From assembly GCF_001594015.1 (NCBI RefSeq), contig NZ_LTBC01000016.1:1-63583 (forward strand): a stretch of DNA of 63,583 nt, in the 5' to 3' direction. The position numbers and the translations under genes were made by a program. The notes below the pieces were generated by a model. It did no database searches and was not told where the DNA came from. It saw only the letters and a program-made list of their open reading frames with translations. This stretch comes from Moorella mulderi DSM 14980 (lineage in GTDB: Bacteria; Bacillota; DSM-521; Neomoorellales; Neomoorellaceae). Positions 48,611 to 56,764 of the stretch are shown here, piece by piece. How positions within the stretch are numbered: position 1 is the first letter of the stretch; the number at the start of each line of letters is the position of its first letter.

Positions 48611-49642
48611 CTATATAAAATATTCTATAGCTGCCCGGGGTAGATAGGCAGCTACCATCTCTTTAAAAAACGACTCAATCTCTGTTTTTACTTTGGCGGG
48701 GTAAACATATTTACCGTAACCGAACTGGCCGTATTTGAAAGTACGGTTCTCTTCATCGAGAGGTAATTCTGTTTTAGGAAATAAAGTTTCTATAGTGGTC
48801 TTCGCCTTTTTAGTGAAGCGATGGGTTATCAATTCCAGGGTCAGGTCATTATGTTCTGCCAATAAAGGTTGCCGGGCAATTTCTTGAAAAAGAGCACGGT
48901 ACTGCTCTTGCCAGCCGTCCAGGTAAAATATGGGGGCTATGATAAAACCCGGAAGGTAACCGGCCTTTACTATTTTAAGGGCTGCTGCCAGCCGTTCTGC
49001 CAGCGGCGGCGTACCATGCTCAAAACGCTTAATTATATTTGCGGCGTTAATACTAAAACGAAAGCGGGTATGACCGCGGTGGTCTAATCCCAAAAGGTTT
49101 GCAACATCGGTAAATTTGGTGACAACGCGCAAGCGCCCCAGGGGTTGATTACCCATAAATTCAATGGTACGGGCCAGATTACCGGTATATTTTTCTACCG
49201 GAAGGGGGTCTGAAGTAGCTGCCGCTTCAAAAACCGTAACCTCTGGTTTTCTGCGCTCAATATATTCCGCGGCCAGCTCCAGAATCTCACTCAAATTTAC
49301 ATAAATTCTCTGGTAAGGCCTGCGTCCAAAATGAGTAAACAGGTAACAGTACTCACACATTGCCGGGCAACTGGTAGCCAGGGGCAATTGGTAGTGGGCC
49401 GAAGGTTTACAGGTTTCTAAATGCCTGCTTCGTCTTACCCCCACCACCAGGGTTCGTTTGGCTTCCACGAAGCTTTCTTGAACTGATTTACCCGGGACAC
49501 AAATTACCCGGTTGTGGGATGGAGTAAAGTGTATCTCGAGCCCTTTTTGACGGAAAGCATGATATAGTTTTTTACCCAGGGGATAATTGAGGGCTGCCGG
49601 CTCAAAAACAACCCGTTTAATTTCAGCGCTCGTTTTTATCAC
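48611..49642 (-). CDS. splB: spore photoproduct lyase, clostridial cysteine arrangement
   Basis: This 343-residue (from GTG 49642) radical SAM DNA-repair enzyme reverses 5-thyminyl-5,6-dihydrothymine in germinating spores. Cluster cysteines are at about 92, 96 and 99. In Bacillus the H-atom donor is Cys141, within FEAACTSD; here the aligned residue is Ala (FEAAATSD). A cysteine is instead present at about residue 78 (LETCKPSAHY), where Bacillus has Ser. The frame is open 56 codons further upstream to 49810, but the family N-terminus and usual length favour the shorter form. Confidence 0.93.
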   Translation of the reverse strand: MIKTSAEIKRVVFEPAALNYPLGKKLYHAFRQKGLEIHFTPSHNRVICVPGKSVQESFVEAKRTLVVGVRRSRHLETCKPSAHYQLPLATSCPAMCEYCYLFTHFGRRPYQRIYVNLSEILELAAEYIERRKPEVTVFEAAATSDPLPVEKYTGNLARTIEFMGNQPLGRLRVVTKFTDVANLLGLDHRGHTRFRFSINAANIIKRFEHGTPPLAERLAAALKIVKAGYLPGFIIAPIFYLDGWQEQYRALFQEIARQPLLAEHNDLTLELITHRFTKKAKTTIETLFPKTELPLDEENRTFKYGQFGYGKYVYPAKVKTEIESFFKEMVAAYLPRAAIEYFI

Positions 49643-49781
49643 CTGCCTGGCCCTAGTCTGTCCAGTTCCAGGTGGCAATATTATTCCGCCGCAGCGAGCT
49701 CGCGGTAATGACCGGAGAATATAATTTTCGCCTTGAGGGAGATACTGATAATACATTGTCCACAAGGGAACGGATAGCCAG

Positions 49782-51200
49782 ATGGGAAATAAAAAAGCCG
49801 GGACTACCAATCTCTGGAAAGCGACTCTGGGTTCGGCCGGCCTGACCCTTTTGGGGCTATGGCTTTTCAGCCGCCCCCTGCTGAACCGCTTTCACGATTC
49901 TTTTCTTAAAACCGTGATGACCGATCCCTATGAAGAGAATTTCTGGGAGTTTGTCTCGGCCTCAACACGTACCGGCCTCCAGAAAATTGTTGAAACTAAT
50001 TTACGTGCCCATCAGGGGCAGCTTCTCCAGCGGCCTTTCGGCAGCCCCTGGCGTCCCCCCGGTACGGGCGGCCTCGTCTTTAACCTGGCGCAGCTGGCCA
50101 GGCTGCCTGTTGAGGAAAACGTTCCCGTTGATACAAAGGTAACCCTGGGGCCGCAGGCCGCCAGGCCCCTTAAAATAAGCATGCCGATTATCGTATCCGG
50201 CATGGCCTACGGGCTGGCCTTAAGCGAAAAGGCCAAGATAGCCCTGGCCAGGGGAGCCAGCCTGGCCGGTACCGCCACCAATACCGGGGAAGGGCCTTTC
50301 TTGCCTTCCGAGAGGCAGGCTGCCAGGCACCTCATCGTCCAGTACAACCGCGGCGGCTGGAATCATAACCCCCGCATACTCAAACAGGCCGACATGGTGG
50401 AAATCCAGTTTGGCCAGGCAGCCAGAGGCGGGCTGGGCCACAGCACCAATTATGACGAGATTCCTCCCAAAGGCCGTCACCTTCTCGGGCTCAAGCCCGG
50501 CCAGGCGGCTGTAACTCATGCCCGTATGCCCGGTATCAAAGATCCGCAAAAAGACCTGCCGCCCCTCGTCGCCAGGTTACGCCACCTGACCGGGGGCGTT
50601 CCCATTGGCGCTAAAATCAGTGCCGGTAATGACCTGGAGAAGGACCTGGCCATCCTCCTGGAAGCAGGTGTCGACTTTATTGCCATAGATGGAGCCGGGG
50701 CGGCTAGCAAGGGCTCACCGCCCATCATCCAGGATGACTTTGGCGTGCCCACGGTCTATGCCGTCAACCGCGCGGCCACTTTTCTAAAAAAACAAGGGGT
50801 AAAAGACAGGGTAAGCCTCATCGCCGGCGGCGGGCTGGTTACCCCGGGCGACTTTTTAAAAATCCTGGCCCTGGGGGCCGACGCCGTATATATCGGTACT
50901 ATCGCCCTTTTCGCCCTCACCCACACCCAGGTCTTGAAAGCCATGCCCTGGGAACCTCCGGTCCAGGTAGTCTTTGCCCAGGGGCGTTATCAGGACCGGC
51001 TGGATGTAGACAAGGCGGCCCATAACCTGGCCAATTTCTTAAGGGCCTGTAACGCCGAGATCACGGAAGGAGTGCGGGCCCTGGGCAAGAAATCCGTCCG
51101 GCAGGTCAACAAGACCGATTTGGTTGCCCTGGACCCGGTCACGGCCAGGGCCTTAGGTATTCCCCTGGCTACCCGTGGTAGAAGCGGCTTCCTCTCCTGA
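49782..51200 (+). CDS. FMN-binding glutamate-synthase-like protein without cluster cysteines
   Basis: The protein has 472 residues. An N-terminal membrane-like segment (about 12-28, GSAGLTLLGLWLF) is followed by a Glu_synthase FMN barrel from about 80 (SGMAYGLALSEKAKIALARG, GAKISAGNDLEKDL, IDGAGAASKGSP, GADAVYIGTIALFAL). Where glutamate synthases carry the three cysteines of the 3Fe-4S cluster, this protein has none, and only one cysteine (FLRAC) occurs in the whole sequence. It is therefore probably an FMN oxidoreductase of another kind. ATG at 49782 with a weak ribosome site; it diverges from splB. Confidence 0.85.
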   Translation: MGNKKAGTTNLWKATLGSAGLTLLGLWLFSRPLLNRFHDSFLKTVMTDPYEENFWEFVSASTRTGLQKIVETNLRAHQGQLLQRPFGSPWRPPGTGGLVFNLAQLARLPVEENVPVDTKVTLGPQAARPLKISMPIIVSGMAYGLALSEKAKIALARGASLAGTATNTGEGPFLPSERQAARHLIVQYNRGGWNHNPRILKQADMVEIQFGQAARGGLGHSTNYDEIPPKGRHLLGLKPGQAAVTHARMPGIKDPQKDLPPLVARLRHLTGGVPIGAKISAGNDLEKDLAILLEAGVDFIAIDGAGAASKGSPPIIQDDFGVPTVYAVNRAATFLKKQGVKDRVSLIAGGGLVTPGDFLKILALGADAVYIGTIALFALTHTQVLKAMPWEPPVQVVFAQGRYQDRLDVDKAAHNLANFLRACNAEITEGVRALGKKSVRQVNKTDLVALDPVTARALGIPLATRGRSGFLS

Positions 51201-51261
51201 TATAGCCGGGTAGCTGCACGACCGGCGGGGGCTGGCTGCGGCCTGGGTGGCCTTAGTGGAC

Positions 51262-52494
51262 TCAAGGGTAATCGCTGAAAACCCGGCTCCGGAAAACCCG
51301 CTGGCGCTGCCGCTTAACCTGCGCCTGGCGGTATAAAAGGAAGAAGGCCCCCAGCGCCAGGCTCAACCGTAGCCACCAGTCACTGAGACTGAGGGGCCGG
51401 GCTGGGATGGGCTGGCGGTTAATTACGTCCACGCGGCCTACTATTTCCCCATCCTGCCGGAAAACCATCTCCCCTACGCGGGTACCAGCGGATAGAGGCC
51501 CTTTGAGGGGAGATAATTGCAGCTGCCCGGCGGGGGGACTACTATTATCATTTTTGCGGACTACAGCCAGGTCACCGGCCGCGGCCAGTTCTATCTTTTT
51601 CCCGTTGCCCGGGTCAATTACGGCTACTATCTCACCCTGCCGGACCAGTTGAAAAGAACGGAACTCCTTAAAGCCGTAGTCCAGGAGAGCGGCCACGTCC
51701 TGCTCGGCCGCCCGGGCACCGGGCTCGTCCAGAACAACGGCAATAAAACTCTGCCCCTGCCGGGTGGCCGAGCCTACCAGGGTAAAGCGGGCCTCGGAAG
51801 TATACCCGTTTTTGACGCCGTCGGCACCTTCATAGTTCCAGAGGAGTTTGTTCTGGTTGACCAGGGTTGTTTCCCATTCCTGGCCGTGCCAGGGCCGGGT
51901 TCTGGTAGCTACTATGCGGCGAAAGGTTTCATCCTGCATGGCGGCCCGGGCAATGATGGCCAGGTCCCGGGCCGTGGTATAATGGTTAGGGTCTGACAGG
52001 CCATTGGGCGTGACAAAGTGGGAATTTAAGGCGCCCAAGGACGCGGCCTTTTCATTCATCAGCCGGGCAAAGCCTTCCATAGAACCACCATAATGTTCGG
52101 CTATAGCCAGGGCGGCATCGTTACCGGAGTTAAGGAGCATGCCGTAAAGCAGGTTCTCCAGGGTGACTTTCTCCCCTTCCACCAGGTAGACCCGGGTACC
52201 GTCCACCCGGGGCGGGTTGGGTCCAACAGTAATCACATCATCTAAATGGCCCTTTTCCAGGGCAATCATGGCGGTGAGGATTTTGGTGGTACTGGCCGGG
52301 GCCTTGCGTTCGTCGGGATTTTTAGCGAAGAGCACCTTTCCCGTAGCTGTATCCATCAGCACTGCTGCCGCTGCCGTAAGCTCGGGAGGGCCGGCGGTCT
52401 CTGCGGCCGGTGCGGGTACTGCTCCGGCAAAAAGAAAGAGCAAGCTGGTAATAATCAGGAGAGAAATTTTTTTCACTATCTCTGCAGGTGGCAT
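51262..52494 (-). CDS. D-alanyl-D-alanine carboxypeptidase (DacF/PBP5 type)
   Basis: This 410-residue serine carboxypeptidase has a signal peptide (1-31), SxxK at Ser68-Lys71 (APASTTK), SGN at 123-125, KNG at 228-230 in place of the common KTG, a C-terminal beta domain and a membrane anchor (about 383-396). It trims peptidoglycan pentapeptides; DacF-type enzymes serve the spore cortex in sporulating bacteria. ATG at 52494. Confidence 0.93.
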   Translation of the reverse strand: MPPAEIVKKISLLIITSLLFLFAGAVPAPAAETAGPPELTAAAAVLMDTATGKVLFAKNPDERKAPASTTKILTAMIALEKGHLDDVITVGPNPPRVDGTRVYLVEGEKVTLENLLYGMLLNSGNDAALAIAEHYGGSMEGFARLMNEKAASLGALNSHFVTPNGLSDPNHYTTARDLAIIARAAMQDETFRRIVATRTRPWHGQEWETTLVNQNKLLWNYEGADGVKNGYTSEARFTLVGSATRQGQSFIAVVLDEPGARAAEQDVAALLDYGFKEFRSFQLVRQGEIVAVIDPGNGKKIELAAAGDLAVVRKNDNSSPPAGQLQLSPLKGPLSAGTRVGEMVFRQDGEIVGRVDVINRQPIPARPLSLSDWWLRLSLALGAFFLLYRQAQVKRQRQRVFRSRVFSDYP

Positions 52495-52593
52495 TTATCC
52501 TGGTAAATCCCCTTTCTATGTGATCTCCATCATAGCAGCCTGGAAGCCTGTGTATTAGTATGCAGGTAACATTTTTGAAGGGGGGACCTAAAA

Positions 52594-53241
52594 ATGAGCC
52601 TGGGACGCTGCCCCGGCCAGGACCGGCGCTACTGGAAGCCTGACGATATTTTCGAGGAACCCTGCCCCCACTGCGGCGGCCTGATTGAGTTCTGGAAAGA
52701 CGATGTCAACTTACGCTGCCCCCACTGCCGCAAGCTGGTAACCAACCCCCGCTTTGACCCCGGCTGTGCCGCCTGGTGTTCCTACGCCAGCAAGTGCCTG
52801 GGAGAAATGGCCGCCGTTTACCAGCACCAGCCCCGGGTAATCCGCGATAAGCTGGAAGTGGAAGCCCGGAAAAATCTCTTCCACCAGCGGGAATTGCTCA
52901 ACCTGGCCTTAAAGGCCGCCGGCTTTGCCGAAAAAATAGCCCGGGAAGAAGGCGTGCAACCCCTGGTGGCCATCGCGGCCTGCCTCTTCTATGACCTGGG
53001 TGCGGGCGGAGAAAAGGCAGGCAGCGCTGCCCTGGCCCGGGAGATCATGACCAGGGTTGGCCTCGAACCAGACATTATTGAACAGGCGGTAAAGATTATC
53101 GCCGCCGGGGAGACGGTCCTGGACGACCCCGCCTGGCAAGTAGTCCAGGATGCCCGGCGCCTGGCCCGCCCGGCAGGTGCCGGGCAGGAAGAAGGCTCCT
53201 TTTATACTGCTGCCGCCCTTCGCCTGGCTCTACAACCATAA
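52594..53241 (+). CDS. zinc-ribbon protein with HD-like helical domain, unknown function
   Basis: This 215-residue protein has a zinc ribbon at the N-terminus (CPHCGG...CPHC, about 24-46), two further cysteines in CAAWCSYASKC, and a helical region (about 90-200) that is reminiscent of degenerate HD-type phosphohydrolases (VAIAACLFYDLGAG). The HD metal ligands are not convincing. ATG at 52594 after GGGGGG. Not assigned. Confidence 0.75.
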   Translation: MSLGRCPGQDRRYWKPDDIFEEPCPHCGGLIEFWKDDVNLRCPHCRKLVTNPRFDPGCAAWCSYASKCLGEMAAVYQHQPRVIRDKLEVEARKNLFHQRELLNLALKAAGFAEKIAREEGVQPLVAIAACLFYDLGAGGEKAGSAALAREIMTRVGLEPDIIEQAVKIIAAGETVLDDPAWQVVQDARRLARPAGAGQEEGSFYTAAALRLALQP

Positions 53242-53284
53242 TTACGCCGAAGCTTTGCCTCCCCTGCCGGCCCCGCAATGCTGA

Positions 53285-54031
53285 TTACAGCCGCTGCCAG
53301 GGACACAGGAGATATTCCAGGAAATTAAGCAAAATATACAGCACCAGCCCCATGCCGGCCATAGCCAGGATCCCGGCAAACATGGCGCCGTAATCGGCCC
53401 GGAACAAGCCGTCAAGGATAAAATAGCCCAGGCCGCTGTTGCCAGCAATGGTTTCACTTAAAAAAAGAACGGAAATGGCGCTGCCCAGGGAAATGCGGCT
53501 GGCAGTAATGATCTCTGGCAAACAGGCAGGTAAAATTACCTGGCGGTAGAGGCTGATTTTCCCAGCCCCCAGGGAAGCAACGGACAGCAGCAGCTGGTGA
53601 GGGATCTGCCGCGCTGCGTCCCGGGTCGTAATCAGGATCTGGTTGACAATGACCAGGAAAATGACCAGCATCCTGGTGGCGTCACCAATGCCCAAGAGGA
53701 CCATGGCTACAGGTAACAGGGCCACCTTGGGAACCGGGTAAAGCAAATAGACCAGGGGCGCCAGGAAGGAATCAAAAGCCGGGTGGCGGCCGGCCCAGAG
53801 GCCTAAAGGTACAGCTATTATAAGGGCCAGGGCCAGGCTCCCCAGCACCCGGTAGGTGCTGATATAAAGGTGCCGGGCCAGTTCCGGCCACCCCACCTTA
53901 ACCAGGCTCCGGAGGGCCGGTAAAGGACCCGGCAGGCCCGGGTTGTTGATCCATACGGCCACAAGCCACCAGAGGCTAAATAAAAAAAGGATAGACAAAA
54001 TATAGGACAGGGCTTGGCGGGAGTCGCGCAT
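53285..54031 (-). CDS. ABC transporter permease (SsuC/TauC type)
   Basis: This permease of about 248 residues has six predicted membrane segments and the EAA-like loop (AARQIPHQLLLSVASLGAGKISLYRQVILPA). It would pair with the ATPase and binding protein upstream to import a small anion or precursor. The frame is open upstream to GTG 54148, and those extra 39 residues are partly encoded by a remnant of the dispersed repeat. The ATG at 54031, 14 bases after GGAGG, gives the family N-terminus. Confidence 0.87.
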   Translation of the reverse strand: MRDSRQALSYILSILFLFSLWWLVAVWINNPGLPGPLPALRSLVKVGWPELARHLYISTYRVLGSLALALIIAVPLGLWAGRHPAFDSFLAPLVYLLYPVPKVALLPVAMVLLGIGDATRMLVIFLVIVNQILITTRDAARQIPHQLLLSVASLGAGKISLYRQVILPACLPEIITASRISLGSAISVLFLSETIAGNSGLGYFILDGLFRADYGAMFAGILAMAGMGLVLYILLNFLEYLLCPWQRL

Positions 54032-54072
54032 GACAGCTGGGCGCACCTCCGTAAAAGATTGCTGCGCTAAAA

Positions 54073-54146
54073 GGATGGCTTTTGTTTGGAGCGAGCTTCT
54101 ACCGAGCGGCGAAGCGGCCTTGGCAAAGCCGGAGCGAGGGCGGGGC
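54073..54146 (-). repeat. MITE-like dispersed repeat, truncated copy C
   Basis: Seventy-four bases match the terminal third of copies A and B (peptide GFAKAASPLG, SLQTKA), in the same orientation as copy B relative to the downstream gene. One codon is missing and the left end is lost. It lies between the ATPase and permease genes and is in frame with the permease. Confidence 0.8.
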
Positions 54147-54158
54147 ACTGCGAGATGC

Positions 54159-54899
54159 TTACTCTTGCAGGAGCTGGCGCACCCGGGAGCAGAGGTGATG
54201 GAACTTGCTGGTAAAGCGGTAGTCCCCGCTTCCTGCCCCCGGGTTGGCCAGGACCGCCTTTACCTGTCCCGGCGCCCCTGTCAGGACAATAATTTGCTGC
54301 CCCAGGAAAACGGCTTCCTCGATGTTATGGGTAACCAGCACGGTAGTCAGCCGGCGCTGGTTTTGTATTTCTACCAGGATTTGCTGTAAACTCTCCCGGG
54401 TCAGGGCATCCAGGGCCGAAAAGGGCTCGTCCATTAACAGGACGTCCGGTTCCAGGGAAAGGGCCCTGGCAATGGCCACCCGTTGTTTCTGTCCCCCGCT
54501 CAGCTGGGCCGGGTAACGCTTCTCCAGTCCGGCCAGCCCCAGGCCGGCCAGCAAAGGCTGCAGGCGCTCCTGCTGCTGGCGGGCGGTGAACTTCCGCAGG
54601 GCCAGGCCCAGGGCCGCGTTTTCCCACACCGTTTTCCAGGGTAAGAGGCCGTAATCCTGGAGAATAATCGCCGTCCGCTGGCGCGGCTTTGTTATTCTTT
54701 CCTCCCCGATCCATATTTCCCCCCTGGCCGGCTGCAGAAGACCGGCCAGCAGGTAGAGCAGGGTTGTTTTTCCGCAACCTGAAGGGCCTATGAGGACACA
54801 GGTCTGCCCCGCCGGCACGGTGAGGTTAATGTTAACCAGCGCCGGTACGGCCCCCCCGCCGGTGTAATAGGTGTAATCAAGATTAAAAACCCGGATCAC
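54159..54899 (-). CDS. ABC transporter ATP-binding protein (SsuB/TauB type)
   Basis: This 246-residue ATPase has Walker A GPSGCGKTT (38-46), signature LSGGQKQR (133-140), Walker B LLMDEP and a switch His (VTHN). Its ATG overlaps the stop of the binding-protein gene by four bases. Confidence 0.95.
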   Translation of the reverse strand: MIRVFNLDYTYYTGGGAVPALVNINLTVPAGQTCVLIGPSGCGKTTLLYLLAGLLQPARGEIWIGEERITKPRQRTAIILQDYGLLPWKTVWENAALGLALRKFTARQQQERLQPLLAGLGLAGLEKRYPAQLSGGQKQRVAIARALSLEPDVLLMDEPFSALDALTRESLQQILVEIQNQRRLTTVLVTHNIEEAVFLGQQIIVLTGAPGQVKAVLANPGAGSGDYRFTSKFHHLCSRVRQLLQE

Positions 54900-55879
54900 T
54901 TATTCTCCCTGCCGCCAGGGACAAAGGTGGGGTCCACCAGTTCTTCGTAGCTGTACGCCGCCGGTAGTAATTTTTTAGCCACCATCCATTCCTGGACATC
55001 GGCCACTTCGGTTTTTCCGGGTACCTGGGGCGGTGAAAATTTAGGCGACAAGTACGTATCCTTGAGCTCTGCGGGAATCCTGGCCCTGGTAATAAACAGC
55101 TCCCGGTACTTATCCGGCTGGCTGCTTACCAGGCCGGCCGCCTCGGCATAAACCTGCAGCAGCTTCTTGATGGCTGTCGCTTTTTCTTTGATGGTTTCTT
55201 CCCGGAAGATAAGGACCACCTGGGACAAATTGCGGTTAATTTTCGTATCGTCTAGGATGACCCGGCCGCCCTTTTTCTCGGCCAGGGTGGCAAAGGGATC
55301 GGGCAAGAGGGCTGTTTCCAGCCGGCCCCCCAGGAGCAGCTGCAGGCGTTCCGGGATCTGGGGCACGGCCACCTTCTGCACGCTGCCGGGTTCTACCCCC
55401 GCGCCCTGCAGGAGCCTGTCGGCGACATATTCAATGATGGTATTTTCCGAAATACCCATGGTTGCTCCCTTGAGCTGTTCTGGGCGGCTGACAGCGGAAC
55501 CAGGCCGGGCGACCAGGGCAAAGCGTCCTTCGGACGGTGTTGCCCCCATGGTCAGGGAGACGATTTTGACCGGCGTCCCGCCTTTCCGCAGGAGGGCCGT
55601 GGCCACAATGTCCGCCGCTTCACCGTCGATGTTTTTAGCCTGCAGGGCCAGGTCGCGGTCCCGGGCACTGTTGAAGGGTACTAACTCGACCTTCAGCCCG
55701 GCTTTGGCAAAAAGGCCTTCCTGCTCAGCTACAAAAAAGGGGAAATTATCTTCCACCGGGATTAGGCCCAGCTTCAGGCTTTCCTCTCCCTTACCCTTAC
55801 CTGCCGGTGCCTTGCAGCCGGCTGCCATCAAAGCCAGGAACAGGATAAGCAAAAAGAAGACCAAGCGTTTCCCGCCCAT
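54896..55879 (-). CDS. ABC transporter substrate-binding lipoprotein (SsuA/NMT1-like)
   Basis: This 327-residue periplasmic-type binding protein has a lipoprotein signal (lipobox with Cys22) and the NMT1/SsuA fold (KLGLIPVEDNFPFFVAEQEG, LKVELVPFNSARDRDLALQA). Family members bind sulfonates, nitrate, riboflavin, thiamine precursors or similar; the ligand here is unknown. It follows the ubiD-ubiA pair within 27 bases, which hints at a link to quinone-precursor metabolism. Confidence 0.9.
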   Translation of the reverse strand: MGGKRLVFFLLILFLALMAAGCKAPAGKGKGEESLKLGLIPVEDNFPFFVAEQEGLFAKAGLKVELVPFNSARDRDLALQAKNIDGEAADIVATALLRKGGTPVKIVSLTMGATPSEGRFALVARPGSAVSRPEQLKGATMGISENTIIEYVADRLLQGAGVEPGSVQKVAVPQIPERLQLLLGGRLETALLPDPFATLAEKKGGRVILDDTKINRNLSQVVLIFREETIKEKATAIKKLLQVYAEAAGLVSSQPDKYRELFITRARIPAELKDTYLSPKFSPPQVPGKTEVADVQEWMVAKKLLPAAYSYEELVDPTFVPGGRENK

Positions 55880-55906
55880 TTTTTCACTCCTTTTTCCAGC
55901 TTCCTT

Positions 55907-56764
55907 TCAGCGCCAGGTTAACGCCAGGAAGGTAAAGACAAACATGAGTACGCTTAAATAGCCATTCAAGTTTAAGAAGGCCAAATTTAAGCGTGAGAGG
56001 TCTTCCGGGGAAACTAAACGGTGCTCATAGATTAAGATTACGGCCGCCAGTAATACCCCCAGGAAATAGATTAAGCCCAGGTGCAGGAGCAAGCCCACCA
56101 GGGCCAGCATCAAGATGGCCAGGGCGTGCAGGTAGCGGGCTATGATCAGGGCCCTGGCCTTGCCAAAACGGGCCGGTATAGAGTGAATGCCGTAACGCCG
56201 GTCAAAATCGTAATCCTGGCAGGCGTAGATAATATCAAACCCCGCTACCCAGCTCCCCATGCCCAGGCCTAAGACTACGGCCGGCAGGTCAATGGCCGCC
56301 CGCACGGCCACCCAGGCCCCCACGGGGGCCAGGGCATCGGCCAGACCCAGGACCAGATGGCAGGCCCAGGTCCAGCGTTTGGTATAGGAGTAGATCACCA
56401 GGACAAAAACGGCAATGGGCAACAGCTGCACGCAAAGCCGGTTGAGCTGCATAGCCGCGTAAAACAAAAGGCCAAAGGAAAGGACAGTATACAGCCATAC
56501 TTCGGCGGCAGATAAAAGCCCCCGGGGCAGGGCCCGCCCGGCCGTGCGCGGGTTCAAGGCATCAATATGGCGGTCAATGAGGCGGTTTAACGACATGGCT
56601 GCCGTCCGCGCCCCGATCATGGCCAGGGTGATCCAGCTGAGCTGGGCCAGGGCCGGCCGGCCGCCGGCCGCCAGGAAAGCCCCCAGGTAAGCAAAGGGGA
56701 GGGCAAAAATGGTATGCTCAAACTTGATCATTTCCAGGAAGATCTTTAACTTACGGCAGGCCAT
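55907..56764 (-). CDS. UbiA-family prenyltransferase (MqnP-like)
   Basis: This 285-residue membrane prenyltransferase has the first Asp-rich motif NRLIDRHIDALNPRT (Asp64, Asp68), a second one (QDYDFDR) and about eight membrane helices. With the adjacent UbiD-like decarboxylase it matches the late steps of menaquinone synthesis by the futalosine route (MqnP/MqnL); that assignment is inference. ATG at 56764, within the end of ubiD. Confidence 0.92.
   Translation of the reverse strand: MACRKLKIFLEMIKFEHTIFALPFAYLGAFLAAGGRPALAQLSWITLAMIGARTAAMSLNRLIDRHIDALNPRTAGRALPRGLLSAAEVWLYTVLSFGLLFYAAMQLNRLCVQLLPIAVFVLVIYSYTKRWTWACHLVLGLADALAPVGAWVAVRAAIDLPAVVLGLGMGSWVAGFDIIYACQDYDFDRRYGIHSIPARFGKARALIIARYLHALAILMLALVGLLLHLGLIYFLGVLLAAVILIYEHRLVSPEDLSRLNLAFLNLNGYLSVLMFVFTFLALTWR

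Noticed and set aside
55167-55961. A 264-codon plus-strand frame opposite the ABC binding protein
   Set aside because: Antisense to a clear lipoprotein gene; Arg/Ser/Pro-rich shadow translation.
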